Origin: CAWEWH01 sp963812775
GTDB taxonomy: Bacteria > Pseudomonadota > Alphaproteobacteria > Rhizobiales > Beijerinckiaceae
NCBI GenBank assembly: GCA_963812775.1
Contig: CAWEWH010000005.1
Coordinates: 1,116,001-1,180,000, forward strand
Reading direction: 5' to 3'
Length of the DNA stretch: 64,000 nucleotides
This document shows positions 53,865 through 63,672 of this stretch, piece after piece (within the stretch, counting starts at the first letter, position 1; every line of letters starts with the position of its first letter). The notes under the pieces were generated by a model. It saw nothing but the letters and a program-made list of their open reading frames with translations. It had not been told where the DNA came from and searched no databases. A program made the position numbers and the translations under genes.

Positions 53865-54935
53865 CTATGCGGCGACGCCGAGCTTCTTCTGCAGGCTCGT
53901 CGACGAGGTCGTGTACTGGAACAGGAGCTTCTTGTCCGGATAGACGTAGCGGTGCACTTTCTGCGCCGCCAGCGCCACCTCGTGGAAGCCCGACAGGATG
54001 AGCTTCAGCTTGCCGGGATAGTGGTTGATGTCGCCCACCGCGAAGAGGCCCGGCACGTTGGTCTCGAATTTCTCGGTGTCCACCGGGATGAGGTTCTCGT
54101 CGAGATTGAGCCCCCAGTCGGCGATTGGCCCGAGCTTCATGGTCAGCCCGAAGAACGGCAGCAGCACGTCGCACGCGATGTCGTGCGTCGTGCCGTCGTC
54201 GCGCTTCACCGTCACCCCTTCGAGCACCGGCGCCTGGCCCTTCAGCGTCGTCACCTGGCCGAGCGCGAAATCCATCTCGCCCTTCTCGACCAGGGAACGC
54301 ATCTTGTTGACGCTGTCGGGCGCGGCCCGGAAGGCGTCGCGCCGGTGCAGCAAAGTGAGGCGCTTGGCGAGCGGCTGCAGGTTCACGGTCCAGTCGAGGG
54401 CGCTGTCGCCGCCGCCGACGATGAGGATGCGCTTGCCCTTGAACGGCTCCATCTTGCGCACCGCGTAGTGCACGCCGGTGCCCTCATAGGCGTCGATATT
54501 GGCGATGGGCGGCTTCTTCGGCTGGAACGAGCCGCCGCCGGCCGCCACCAGAACCGATTTTGCTTCCAGCACCGTGCCGTCGTCGGTGGTGACGCGGAAG
54601 CGCGGCGCCTGCGCGGTGCCGAGCACATCGAGGCCGGTGACCATTTCGCCGAGGTGATAGGTCGGGTGGAACGGGGCGATCTGCGCCATGAGATTGTCGA
54701 CCAGCCCCTGGCCGCTGATCACCGGGAAGCCCGGAATGTCGTAGATCGGCTTTTCCGGATAGAGCTCGGCGCATTGGCCGCCGACTTTGGGCAGGATGTC
54801 GACGAGATGTGCCTTGATGTCGAGAAGGCCGAGCTCGAACACGGCAAAAAGCCCGACGGGGCCGGCTCCGACAATCACCACGTCGGTCTCGATGACGTTG
54901 GTCTCGATGACGTCGGTCTCGATGCTATCGGTCAT
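53865..54935 (-). CDS. Ferredoxin/flavodoxin-NADP+ reductase, thioredoxin-reductase-like (FNR)
   Basis: A 356-residue FAD flavoprotein. FAD motif DVVIVGAGPVGLFAVFELGL, then LPKVGGQCAELYPEKPIYDI. NADPH motif ILIVGGGDSALDWTVNLQPL and HRRDAFRAAPDSVNKM. Second FAD motif VPGLFAVGDINHYPGKLKLI. It lacks the redox CxxC of thioredoxin reductase, as expected for this FNR class, which passes NADPH electrons to ferredoxin. The N-terminus MTDSIETDVIETNVIETDVV is encoded by three 15-bp tandem repeats (54881-54925). Start ATG 54935. Confidence 0.87.
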   Translation of the reverse strand: MTDSIETDVIETNVIETDVVIVGAGPVGLFAVFELGLLDIKAHLVDILPKVGGQCAELYPEKPIYDIPGFPVISGQGLVDNLMAQIAPFHPTYHLGEMVTGLDVLGTAQAPRFRVTTDDGTVLEAKSVLVAAGGGSFQPKKPPIANIDAYEGTGVHYAVRKMEPFKGKRILIVGGGDSALDWTVNLQPLAKRLTLLHRRDAFRAAPDSVNKMRSLVEKGEMDFALGQVTTLKGQAPVLEGVTVKRDDGTTHDIACDVLLPFFGLTMKLGPIADWGLNLDENLIPVDTEKFETNVPGLFAVGDINHYPGKLKLILSGFHEVALAAQKVHRYVYPDKKLLFQYTTSSTSLQKKLGVAA

Positions 54936-55162
54936 GGACGCTCCAGCGCGGACAAAATCGGACGCGAGCGCATAGCATAGGCGTCCTGCCAAACCGAGCG
55001 GATTTGGTGCCGCAGCGCTGGTAAATCAACGTCATCACGGCTGAATCTTGTAGAATAGGGCGGTCCGCGAGGCGCCGGCGGCGGCGCCCTGTCCGCCATT
55101 GGCCTCGCCGGCATGCGGCGGCGGCGCCCCTCGACCCGCCCTGTCGCGGCGCTTACATCAAG

Positions 55163-55342
55163 CTCGTGTGCTGAATTTGAAGTTCGTCACATTGTTTTGG
55201 ATCACGGACCGAGCGAACTTCAAATTCAAAAAGCACACGAGATTCAATCTTTTCTAGTGTGGCTTATGATTTCGAAATTCGCCAAGTTTTCCGTTACTTG
55301 GGCCTCCATCGATATGTGGCGAATTTCGGAATCGCCACACTA
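55163..55342. repeat. Two-hairpin dispersed repeat, copy 2
   Basis: Hairpin 1: CTCGTGTGCT (55163-55172) pairs with AGCACACGAG (55232-55241), inner arm 55173-55186 with 55214-55227, AAAA bulge retained. Hairpin 2: TAGTGTGGC (55255-55263) pairs with GCCACACTA (55334-55342), inner arm 55268-55282 with 55319-55333 (one T-G pair), TTAT bulge retained. Compared with copy 1, both sides of several stem pairs have changed together. It fills most of the 424-bp gap between the FNR and phosphatase genes. Confidence 0.85.
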
Positions 55343-55359
55343 GCAACAGGGAGCCCAGC

Positions 55360-55944
55360 GTGCCCGACGAAGCCGAGGACCTGAGGGAAAAATTCATCGT
55401 CTGCGGCCTGGAGGAGCTGCCCTCGCTCAGCGCCGAGCCGGTCACGCACGTCCTCTCCATCCTCGATCCGGAACGTGACGAGCCGGACTGCTTCGTCGAT
55501 TTCGGCGTCCATGAGCGGCTGACGTTGCGCTTTCATGACGATGTCGAGCCCGGCGAGGGCCGCGTGCTGCCGGCGCCTGAGCACGTCGAGGCGCTTCTGC
55601 GCTTCGGCCGCACCATTGATCTCGCGCCCGAGAAGCGTGATCACCTTCTCGTTCACTGCACCATGGGCGTGTCGCGTTCCACCGCCGCCATGGCCATCCT
55701 GCTCGCCCAGCAGAACCCCGAGCTTCCCGAGGACACCATCTATGCCCGCGTGCTGCGCGTGCGCCGCCGCGCCTGGCCCAACTCGCGCCTCATCGAGCAC
55801 GCCGATCGGGTCATGGGCCGCGGCGGTCGCCTGATCATGGGCATGCGCAAGCTCTACGGCCACCAGATGGTGCATCGCCCCGACATCGCCGATCAGATCC
55901 GCCGCCTCAACCGCAAGCGCGAGATCGATATGGCGATCGCATGA
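55360..55944 (+). CDS. Protein tyrosine/dual-specificity phosphatase-like protein
   Basis: A 194-residue protein starting MPDEAEDLREKFIVCGLEEL. The phosphatase signature Cx5R is in HLLVHCTMGVSRSTAAMAIL (Cys about residue 100). The expected general-acid Asp is plausible in LRFHDDVEPGEG. Such bacterial enzymes act on phosphotyrosine or sugar/lipid phosphates; the substrate is unknown. The TGA stop is part of the following palindromic repeat (GCATGATCC), so the repeat fixes the C-terminus. Confidence 0.82.
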   Translation: MPDEAEDLREKFIVCGLEELPSLSAEPVTHVLSILDPERDEPDCFVDFGVHERLTLRFHDDVEPGEGRVLPAPEHVEALLRFGRTIDLAPEKRDHLLVHCTMGVSRSTAAMAILLAQQNPELPEDTIYARVLRVRRRAWPNSRLIEHADRVMGRGGRLIMGMRKLYGHQMVHRPDIADQIRRLNRKREIDMAIA

Positions 55945-55984
55945 TCCCGAAAAGTTGGGAGACTTTTCGGACAAGATCATGCGC
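55939..55984. repeat. Short palindromic repeat, TTGGGAGAC-loop subtype
   Basis: GCATGATCCCGAAAAGT and ACTTTTCGGACAAGATCATG pair around TGGGAG. Its GCATGA supplies the stop codon of the phosphatase gene. Confidence 0.8.
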
Positions 55985-55996
55985 AGGAAATGACCG

Positions 55997-56040
55997 CATG
56001 ATCCCTCGAAGACGCGGACTTTCGACAAGATCATGCGCGT
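55997..56040. repeat. Short palindromic repeat, diverged copy
   Basis: GCATGATCCCTCGAAGACG then CGGACTTTCGACAAGATCAT. It directly follows the previous copy. Confidence 0.65.
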
Positions 56041-56138
56041 GACTGATTTCAATGAAATCGGATCACGCGCGAGCGATTGAACGCGCCGCCATGCCGCTGT
56101 AGGACGGCGGGCCCTGCCCGCGACCCCGGACCTTGCCC

Positions 56139-56783
56139 ATGATCAATCTCGCCGTCGTTCCCGTGACACCCTACCAGCAGAACTGCGCCATCATCTGGGA
56201 CGAGGAGACGAAGCGCGGCGTCGTCGTCGATCCGGGCGGCGACCTTGGCCGGGTGCTCTCGGCCATCCGCCAGACCGGCGCCAAGGTCGACAAGATCATC
56301 CTCACGCACGGCCATCTCGATCACGCCGGCGGCGCCGCCCAGCTCGCCGAGGAGCTCAAGGTCCCGGTCGAGGGGCCGCATCGCGCCGATGCGCCGCTGC
56401 TCGATCGGCTTCCCGAGCAGGCCCGCGCCATGGGCATGACCGAGGTCAGGAAGGTGACCCCAGACCGCTGGCTCGCCGAGGGCGACAAGGTGACGATCGG
56501 CGAGCTGGAGTTCGACGTCTATCACTGCCCCGGGCACTCGCCGGGCAGCGTCGTCCTGGTCAATGCCGACATCCGCTTCGCCATCGTGGGCGACGTGCTT
56601 TTCAACGGCTCGGTCGGCCGCACCGACTTGCCGGGCGGCGATCACGAGGGGCTGATCAAGGCCATCAAGACGAAGCTCTTGCCGCTCGGCGACGACATCT
56701 CGTTCCTGTGCGGCCACGGCCCCGCCAGCACCTTTGGCGACGAGCGCCGCAACAATCCCTTTCTGCAGGGGGCGGCCGCATGA
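56139..56783 (+). CDS. MBL-fold metallo-hydrolase (glyoxalase II-like, YcbL group)
   Basis: A 214-residue metallo-beta-lactamase-fold hydrolase. Metal ligands: ILTHGHLDHAGGAAQLAEEL (HxHxDH), the His in YHCPGHSPGSVVLV and the Asp in FAIVGDVLFNGSVGRTDLPG, with the final His in FLCGHGPASTFGDERRNNPF. The YcbL subgroup has weak glyoxalase II-like thioesterase activity. The start is ATG 56139 (MINLAVVPVTPYQQNC). Its stop TGA is supplied by the next palindromic repeat. Confidence 0.88.
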   Translation: MINLAVVPVTPYQQNCAIIWDEETKRGVVVDPGGDLGRVLSAIRQTGAKVDKIILTHGHLDHAGGAAQLAEELKVPVEGPHRADAPLLDRLPEQARAMGMTEVRKVTPDRWLAEGDKVTIGELEFDVYHCPGHSPGSVVLVNADIRFAIVGDVLFNGSVGRTDLPGGDHEGLIKAIKTKLLPLGDDISFLCGHGPASTFGDERRNNPFLQGAAA

Positions 56784-56826
56784 TCCCCGAAAAGTTGGGA
56801 GACTTTTCGGACAAGGATCATGCGCA
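56779..56826. repeat. Short palindromic repeat, TTGGGAGAC-loop subtype
   Basis: GCATGATCCCCGAAAAGT and ACTTTTCGGACAAGGATCAT. It provides the stop codon of the MBL hydrolase gene. Confidence 0.8.
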
Positions 56827-56888
56827 AAAAGGCTTAGCGGTGCCCTTCGGCCGAGCTGCGAAGCCTCGAGGGAAGGCAACCCATCCGG

Positions 56889-56972
56889 CGTCATGGCCGG
56901 CCTTGTGCCGGCCATCCACGCCTTTGTCGCGCCCTGAAGACGTGGATGCCCGCGACAAGCGCGGGCATGACG
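56889..56972. repeat. Dispersed repeat with two inverted arms, copy 2
   Basis: CGTCATGGCCGGCCTTGTGC, then CCATCCACG matched by CGTGGATG, ending GCGCGGGCATGACG. Close match to 30755-30833. It lies just past the CsbD gene end. Confidence 0.75.
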
Positions 56973-56988
56973 TCCCGTTTGCGAGCAC

Positions 56989-57264
56989 TCAGTTCCTGCC
57001 GCGTGCGATCCAGCCCAGCACGAAGCCGATCGTGCCGATGGTGATGACCGCGCTCCACGGATTGGTTTCGACCTGCCGCTGCACCATGGCAGCACCTTCC
57101 TCGGCCATGTCCTTGGCTTGGCCGTAGGTGCGCTGTGCCGCGCCCGCCGCCTGGTCGTAAACGCCGCTGGCGCGCGTCTTGGCGTCGCCCACGAGCTTGC
57201 CGGCGCTTTCCTTCAGCATGCCGACGCCTTCGCGCGCCGTGCCTTCCACTTGATCTCTGTTCAT
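56989..57264 (-). CDS. CsbD-like protein with C-terminal ElaB/YqjD-type membrane anchor
   Basis: A 91-residue protein. The N-terminal half MNRDQVEGTAREGVGMLKES / AGKLVGDAKTRASG matches CsbD-like stress proteins. The C-terminal half (METNPW-type QVETNPWSAVITIGTIGFVL, GWIARGRN) looks like the membrane anchor of ElaB/YqjD (DUF883) proteins. The function is unknown; both families are general-stress associated. Start ATG 57264 with AAGGAGCGGCC upstream; a longer frame lacks an RBS. Confidence 0.8.
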   Translation of the reverse strand: MNRDQVEGTAREGVGMLKESAGKLVGDAKTRASGVYDQAAGAAQRTYGQAKDMAEEGAAMVQRQVETNPWSAVITIGTIGFVLGWIARGRN

Positions 57265-57354
57265 TGGCCGCTCCTTGTTGCCGGGACAACGCGAGTCGGG
57301 CCGATTTGGTTCTCTTAGCAATCAGCAATCAGCGGACGGCGACCTGATCCCTGC

Positions 57355-57735
57355 CTACTGGATCGCTCCCCGCTTCTCTCCGAACCCGGGGATGATGCAG
57401 CGGCAGGGCGTGTTGTGGGGCGCCACGAAGCCCGCGTCGCACGAGCCGCGCGACGTGATGCAGATGTTGCTGCCGGCACGCCGCCCGCCGGAACGCGGAT
57501 CGCCGCCGCGGAAACGCGGATCGCCGGAGCCGTCGAAGTCGCGTCGCCGGCGCTGCGGTGGCGGCTCGAAGTCCTCGTCCGGTGGCGGCGCGAAGCGGTC
57601 CCGCTGGCCGAACTGGACGAGGCTGATGCGCGCCTCCTCGCCGATGCCGGTTCCGGCACCCTGCGCCGTGGCTGGCGGCTGCAGAAGCAGGAGCACAGCG
57701 CTCGAAAAGGCCAGGATCATGGCCGCACGCCTCAT
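57355..57735 (-). CDS. Secreted Pro/Arg-rich protein with cysteine-containing C-terminus, unknown function
   Basis: A 126-residue protein with a signal peptide (RRAAMILAFSSAVLLLLQPP). The middle is rich in Pro, Asp and Arg (FAPPPDEDFEPPPQRRRRDF). The C-terminus carries four cysteines in ICITSRGSCDAGF and HNTPCRCIIPGFGEK. I do not recognise a characterised family. Start ATG 57735; the longer frame adds a non-signal extension. Confidence 0.6.
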   Translation of the reverse strand: MRRAAMILAFSSAVLLLLQPPATAQGAGTGIGEEARISLVQFGQRDRFAPPPDEDFEPPPQRRRRDFDGSGDPRFRGGDPRSGGRRAGSNICITSRGSCDAGFVAPHNTPCRCIIPGFGEKRGAIQ

Positions 57736-57843
57736 GGTCGTTCCCTCGTGTCCGCGCCGTCCGAGCGGCGACTTATTGTGGGGCGATTTTGGCTTTGCGC
57801 GGATGAACAACGGCTGAAGCGCGGGCGCCTCACAAGCGGCGCG

Positions 57844-59649
<1,806 letters not shown>

Positions 59650-59994
59650 GTGCTCTGGAGACGGGCGCCGCGCCTTGTGCGTGATGCGCCCTTGAGGCGC
59701 GAGATAGCAGTGCCGACCTGCTTCGCCAAGGGTGCGTCAAGGGCACGCGCGGGACGAGGTAGGTGTGTACCAAGTGAGAGACAGTTCGGCCGGTCGATCG
59801 CGTAAGCCGCACACCACCTCGATGTGGGCCTCGCGGTGGAGCGCCCCCCGCCATCGCTGAGCCGCCGCGTTAAGGTGCATTTTTTCCAGGCACACCAGCA
59901 ATTTCAATGACTTGCGGGTCGATCGGTACAATTAGCGGTTAACTGTCACGCAACAGTTCGCGACGTAGATTGAACCGTTAGGAAGGTCCCCTCG
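59650..59994. other. Divergent promoter region of lepA and the next rightward gene
   Basis: A 345-bp gap. The part near 59875-59960 is distinctly AT-richer (CATTTTTTCCAGG, GTACAATTAGCGGTTAACTG) and could contain promoters. No gene, repeat copy or RNA fold was recognised. Confidence 0.5.
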
Positions 59995-60321
59995 GTGTCC
60001 CGCGCCTTTATCATCGGCTTCGCTGTCGCCGCGCTCGCGCTGCCGCTTGCCGTTGGCGCGCACCCCGTGCCGGGCGAGCCCGTCGCCGTCATCGGCTCGC
60101 CGTTCCGGTCCGAAGCCGATCAGCTCGGGCTTGTGGCGGCGGCCGGCGGCGACATCGTTCAGTCCGTCTCGCGCTTCGTGACCATCAGCAACAGCGACGA
60201 CCCCCGTTTCGTCTCCAAGCTCTACGCGGCCGGGGCCGTCGTGGTGATCCGCAGCGGCATCCTCACCGCCTGCCTGCCGTACTTTTCCGGCTCCAATTCG
60301 CCCCCCAAGGAGAACACCTGA
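59995..60321 (+). CDS. Small secreted or membrane-anchored protein of unknown function
   Basis: A 108-residue protein beginning at GTG 59995 with a signal-peptide-like N-terminus (AFIIGFAVAALALPLAVGAH). The rest is short strands and helices (EPVAVIGSPFRSEADQLGLV, SRFVTISNSDDPRFVSKLYA, AGAVVVIRSGILTACLPYFS). Its stop overlaps the ATG of the following chemoreceptor frame, suggesting coupling; it might supply a ligand or sensor accessory. No family recognised. Confidence 0.6.
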   Translation: MSRAFIIGFAVAALALPLAVGAHPVPGEPVAVIGSPFRSEADQLGLVAAAGGDIVQSVSRFVTISNSDDPRFVSKLYAAGAVVVIRSGILTACLPYFSGSNSPPKENT

Positions 60322-61814
60322 TGGCCGACCAGGATCAAGGTGTGCGGGAGATTTAGGCCGGCTTCGGCCGCGCCTTCATCACTTTCCTCTGGGGCAACGC
60401 GCTCTTGTGCGTCATCTGCGCGCTGTGGCGCGGCACCGTGCCGCTCGAGCTCCTTCTGCCTGTGGTCGTCCTGATGCCACTCGTGCCGACCCTGCTCTGG
60501 GTGTCGTCGAAGTGGCGGCCGCTGACCCCCATTGTCGGCAGTCTGGCGCTGGCCAGCCTGGTGGCGCTCATCGTCGCCATCTTCCGGCCGACCGGACCCG
60601 GCCCAATCCTGCAGATCGACATGCATATGTATTTCTTTGCCTGCATGGCGTTCTGCATCGGCTGGCTCGATTGGCGATCGATCGTGGCGTTTGCGGTCTT
60701 CACGACGCTCCACCACGCCTCGACGTCCTTGGTGCTGCCGATCGGCGTCTTCCCGGACGGCGGCGGCATCGGGCGCGCGCTACTGCACGGCGCTATCCTC
60801 GCCGTCGAGGTCGGCGTGCTGGTGTGGATCATCCAGCGCGTCACGCACACGATGGAGATGGCCCAGCGGTCTCTGAACAACGCGCTGGCTGCCACCGCCG
60901 AGGCCGAGAAGTTGAAGGCCATCGCGGTCGAGCGCGGCGCCGCCGACGCGCGCTGGCTTGGCACGTTCCGGCAGCGCACCGAGACGCTGCAGGCCATCGT
61001 CGAGCGCCTCACCGGCCTCGTGCGCGATCAGATGAAGCGCCTGCGCGGCACCGCCGACGATCTGACATCGGTGGCCGCCAACGCCATCGCCGGCGCCGGC
61101 GCCGCCGACAAGGCGGCCCGCGAAGCCTCGCGCATCCTCGGCGAGCTCGCGGCCGCCGCCGCCGGGCTCTCCAATTCGGTGATGCAGATCAACGCCAAGG
61201 TCAACGAGACCTCGAGCGTCACCCGCAACGCCACCGCCACCGCGCGCGGCATGAGCGCGCCCGTGGAGAAGCTTGCCGCTGCCGCCCGCAAGATCAGCGA
61301 GGTGGTGACCGTCATCGACAATGTCGCGAGCCAGACCAACCTGCTCGCACTCAACGCCACCATCGAGGCGGCGCGCGCCGGCGAGGCCGGCCGCGGCTTC
61401 GCGGTCGTCGCCCAGGAGGTGAAGGCGCTGGCCGGCCAGACGGCGAAATCCACCGCCGACATCACCGCCCTCGTCGATGCGATCCGCACCGCCTCCGACG
61501 AGGCCGTCCGCGCCATGCAGGTCATCGAGCAGGTGACCGGCAGCATCGACAAATCCACCGTCACCATGGCGGCCGCCGTCGAGGAGCAGGCTCATGCGAC
61601 GACCAGCATCGGGGCCGACGCGGCCACCATCGCGCAGGGCACCAACGTGGTGATGACCACGGTGGCGGGCGTCGTGGCCGCTGCCAACCAGACATCAACC
61701 GCCGCCCAGCATGTCGAGGAATCCTCGCAGGCCGTCTTCGACGCCATCGAGGAGCTGTCGGGCGCCATCCGCCAGTTCTTCGTCGACGTGCTGCCCGCGC
61801 GGGAAGCGGCCTAG
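60321..61814 (+). CDS. Methyl-accepting chemotaxis protein with in-frame amber codon near the start
   Basis: The coupled ATG at 60321 reads MADQDQGVREI and then TAG (60354-60356). The same frame continues AGFGRAFITFLWGNALLCVI, a membrane helix that looks like real protein, through several more helices (LELLLPVVVLMPLVPTLLWV, LALASLVALIVAIF, MYFFACMAFCIGWLDW). A cytoplasmic signalling domain follows, with the hairpin tip VIDNVASQTNLLALNATIEA / ARAGEAGRGFAVVAQEVKAL. If the TAG is real, translation may start at TTG 60399 or GTG 60405, losing part of the first helix. Otherwise it is a mutated or misread sense codon. The protein would signal to CheA/CheW; its ligand is unknown. Confidence 0.82.
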
Positions 61815-61827
61815 CGCTGCTGAAAAC

Positions 61828-62631
61828 TCACGCCTTCCAGCCCGGGCCCTCAAAACCCGGCTTGCCGAAGGCGACGCCGCCGTCGACCGCGAGCGTCGTG
61901 CCCACCACGTAGTCGCCGGCCCGCGAGGCGAGGAAGATCGCCGCCCCCGCCATGTCGTCGTCGCGGCCGATGCGCCCGGCCGGCACCCGCGCCGCCACGC
62001 CTTGCGAATTGTCGCGCGCGTCGATGTTCATGTCGGACGCGAAGGGGCCGGGCGCGATGGCCGTCACCACGATGCGGTCGCGGATCAGCTGCGCCGCCAT
62101 GCGGCGCGTCAGGTGGATCAGCGCCGCCTTGCTGGCTTGGTACGAGTAGGTCTCGAGCGGGTTGACGAAAATTCCGTCGATGGACGCGATGTTGATGACC
62201 TTGGCGGGTCGCTCGTCGGTTGCCGCCGCCTTCAGGGCGCCGTGCAGCGCCTGCGTCAGGAAGAACGGGCCTTTGACATTGGTGTCCATCACCTTGTCCC
62301 AGCCGCGCTCCGGGAAATCGTCGAAGGGCGCCATCCAGGCGGCGCCGGCATTGTTCACCAGGATATCGAGTTTCCGCTCCTGCTTGCCGAAGGCTTCGGC
62401 CAACCCCTTGGCGCCCTCGGCGCTGGCGAGATCGGCCGCCAGCGGCACGCATTGGCCGCCGCCCTTGGCGAGCTCGGCCGCGGTTGCCTCGCAGGGCGCG
62501 AACTTGCGGGCCGCGATATAGACCTTGGCGCCGGCCGCCAAAAAACCCTTGGCGATCATCTTGCCGATGCCCCGCGAGCCGCCGGTGACCAGCGCCGTGC
62601 GGCCTTTCAGTGAAAACAGTTCAGCGCTCAT
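61828..62631 (-). CDS. Short-chain dehydrogenase/reductase (FabG/RhlG-like)
   Basis: A 267-residue NAD(P)-dependent SDR. Cofactor motif TALVTGGSRGIGKMIAKGFL; NNAG region DILVNNAGAAWMAPFDDFPE; catalytic Ser in KVINIASIDGIF and YxxxK in ETYSYQASKAALIHLTRRMA; C-terminal ASRAGDYVVGTTLAVDGGVA. The substrate is unknown. Start MSAELFSLKGRTAL at 62631. It converges on the MCP gene, 13 bases between the stops. Confidence 0.88.
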   Translation of the reverse strand: MSAELFSLKGRTALVTGGSRGIGKMIAKGFLAAGAKVYIAARKFAPCEATAAELAKGGGQCVPLAADLASAEGAKGLAEAFGKQERKLDILVNNAGAAWMAPFDDFPERGWDKVMDTNVKGPFFLTQALHGALKAAATDERPAKVINIASIDGIFVNPLETYSYQASKAALIHLTRRMAAQLIRDRIVVTAIAPGPFASDMNIDARDNSQGVAARVPAGRIGRDDDMAGAAIFLASRAGDYVVGTTLAVDGGVAFGKPGFEGPGWKA

Positions 62632-62702
62632 CGGTGGTGCTCCCTCGTGTCGTTCGCGGCAGGACAGACATCACGGCCGTTGCGGGAAGCCAAGCAAGAG
62701 GC

Positions 62703-62738
62703 AAGTGTTGCGCGAAGTGTTGCGCGAAGTGTTGCGCG
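62703..62738. repeat. Three tandem 12-bp repeats
   Basis: AAGTGTTGCGCG three times in a row, between the SDR gene start and the zinc-finger gene end. A short simple tandem array, not a CRISPR. Confidence 0.8.
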
Positions 62739-62771
62739 AACGAGAACACGCCCTGGGAAGCCCGCTAGCGG

Positions 62772-62966
62772 CTACTTGGCTGCAAGGCGGTCAACCAGCT
62801 CCTTGTGCTGCTTGAGCCAATCCCGCGACTTGTCAGCTTCTGTCGTCGCGCAGATCTCCACGCTGAGCTGCACGCACTCATTGCAGATGAATGCCTTGGG
62901 GCCGGCAATCAGCTTCCATACCTCACTCTGTTTCTTGCCGCAGAACGAGCACGCTAGCTCTGCCAT
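62772..62966 (-). CDS. Stand-alone ClpX-type C4 zinc-finger protein
   Basis: A 64-residue protein. LACSFCGKKQSEVWKLIAG and FICNECVQLSVEICATTEAD form the CxxC...CxxC zinc-binding domain normally found at the N-terminus of the ClpX unfoldase. No ATPase domain follows. Free versions may act as adaptors or substrate receptors. Start ATG 62966 with ACGGAGGCGT upstream. Confidence 0.82.
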   Translation of the reverse strand: MAELACSFCGKKQSEVWKLIAGPKAFICNECVQLSVEICATTEADKSRDWLKQHKELVDRLAAK

Positions 62967-63052
62967 TGGACGCCTCCGTAAATTTCGACACCCACCACTC
63001 TCGCCGCGTCTGGCTCGATGCATATTGTAACTGGTTGTAATCGCTTTTGTTA

Positions 63053-63086
63053 TTGACATTCTCCTATATGAGATTTATTCTCATAT
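63053..63086 (+). promoter_or_regulatory. Promoter with overlapping operator palindrome for the XRE-cupin regulator
   Basis: TTGACA (63053-63058), 17-base spacer, TATTCT (63076-63081). ATATGAG (63066-63072) and CTCATAT (63080-63086) form a palindrome with a 7-base centre overlapping the -10 box, as expected for autorepression. The start codon at 63088 lies six bases past the -10 box, so the mRNA may be leaderless. Confidence 0.65.
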
Positions 63087-63087
63087 C

Positions 63088-63672
63088 ATGGATATGGCGT
63101 CGAATACGGTCGACAAGACCCTCGGCGAGCGCATCAAGGCGCTCCGGACGCGCCACGCCTACACCCTCGAGGCCCTGGCCAAGCGCAGCGGCGTCAGCCG
63201 GGCGATGATATCGAAAATCGAGCGCGGCGAGGTGAGCGCCACGGCGGTCCTGTTGCATCGCCTATGCGGTGGCCTTGGCATCCCGCTCTCGGGGCTGTTC
63301 GCCGACGAGCGGGCCCCCAGAAGCGTGCTGTCCCGCGCCGCTCGCCAGCCTGTCTGGCGCGACCCGGCCACCGGCTATGTCCGCCGCGACGTGGCCCCGC
63401 CCGGCACGGCCTCGGCCGTCGAGATCGTCGACGTGGTGTTCCCGCCGGGCGCCCGCGTCGCCTTCAAGCGCCCATGGAGCGGGCGTGGCGGCCAGCATGT
63501 CTGGGTCCTCGACGGCACCCTCGAGCTCACCGTCGGCGACACCGTCAACGTGCTCGAGGCGGGCGACTGTCTCTACATGCGCCTCGACACGCCCCTGGTC
63601 TATCGCAACACCGGCAAGACGCCGGTGCGCTACGCCGTGGTGCTCAATCATCCGGAGAAGCTCGCTCCATGA
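63088..63672 (+). CDS. XRE-family transcriptional regulator with cupin sensor domain
   Basis: A 194-residue protein. Residues about 10-65 form the HTH (LGERIKALRTRHAYTLEALA, KRSGVSRAMISKIERGEVSA). Residues about 115-190 form a cupin (GARVAFKRPWSGRGGQHVWV, LEAGDCLYMRLDTPLVYRNT). Such regulators sense small ligands. The start is ATG 63088 (MDMASN) with no Shine-Dalgarno, consistent with a leaderless message. It overlaps the acetyltransferase gene by 4 bases, so that gene is the likely regulated target. Confidence 0.85.
   Translation: MDMASNTVDKTLGERIKALRTRHAYTLEALAKRSGVSRAMISKIERGEVSATAVLLHRLCGGLGIPLSGLFADERAPRSVLSRAARQPVWRDPATGYVRRDVAPPGTASAVEIVDVVFPPGARVAFKRPWSGRGGQHVWVLDGTLELTVGDTVNVLEAGDCLYMRLDTPLVYRNTGKTPVRYAVVLNHPEKLAP

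Noticed and set aside
62703..62738. Regulatory iteron cluster
   Set aside because: Three 12-bp units alone, without an AT-rich region or replication gene, do not support an origin or iteron function.
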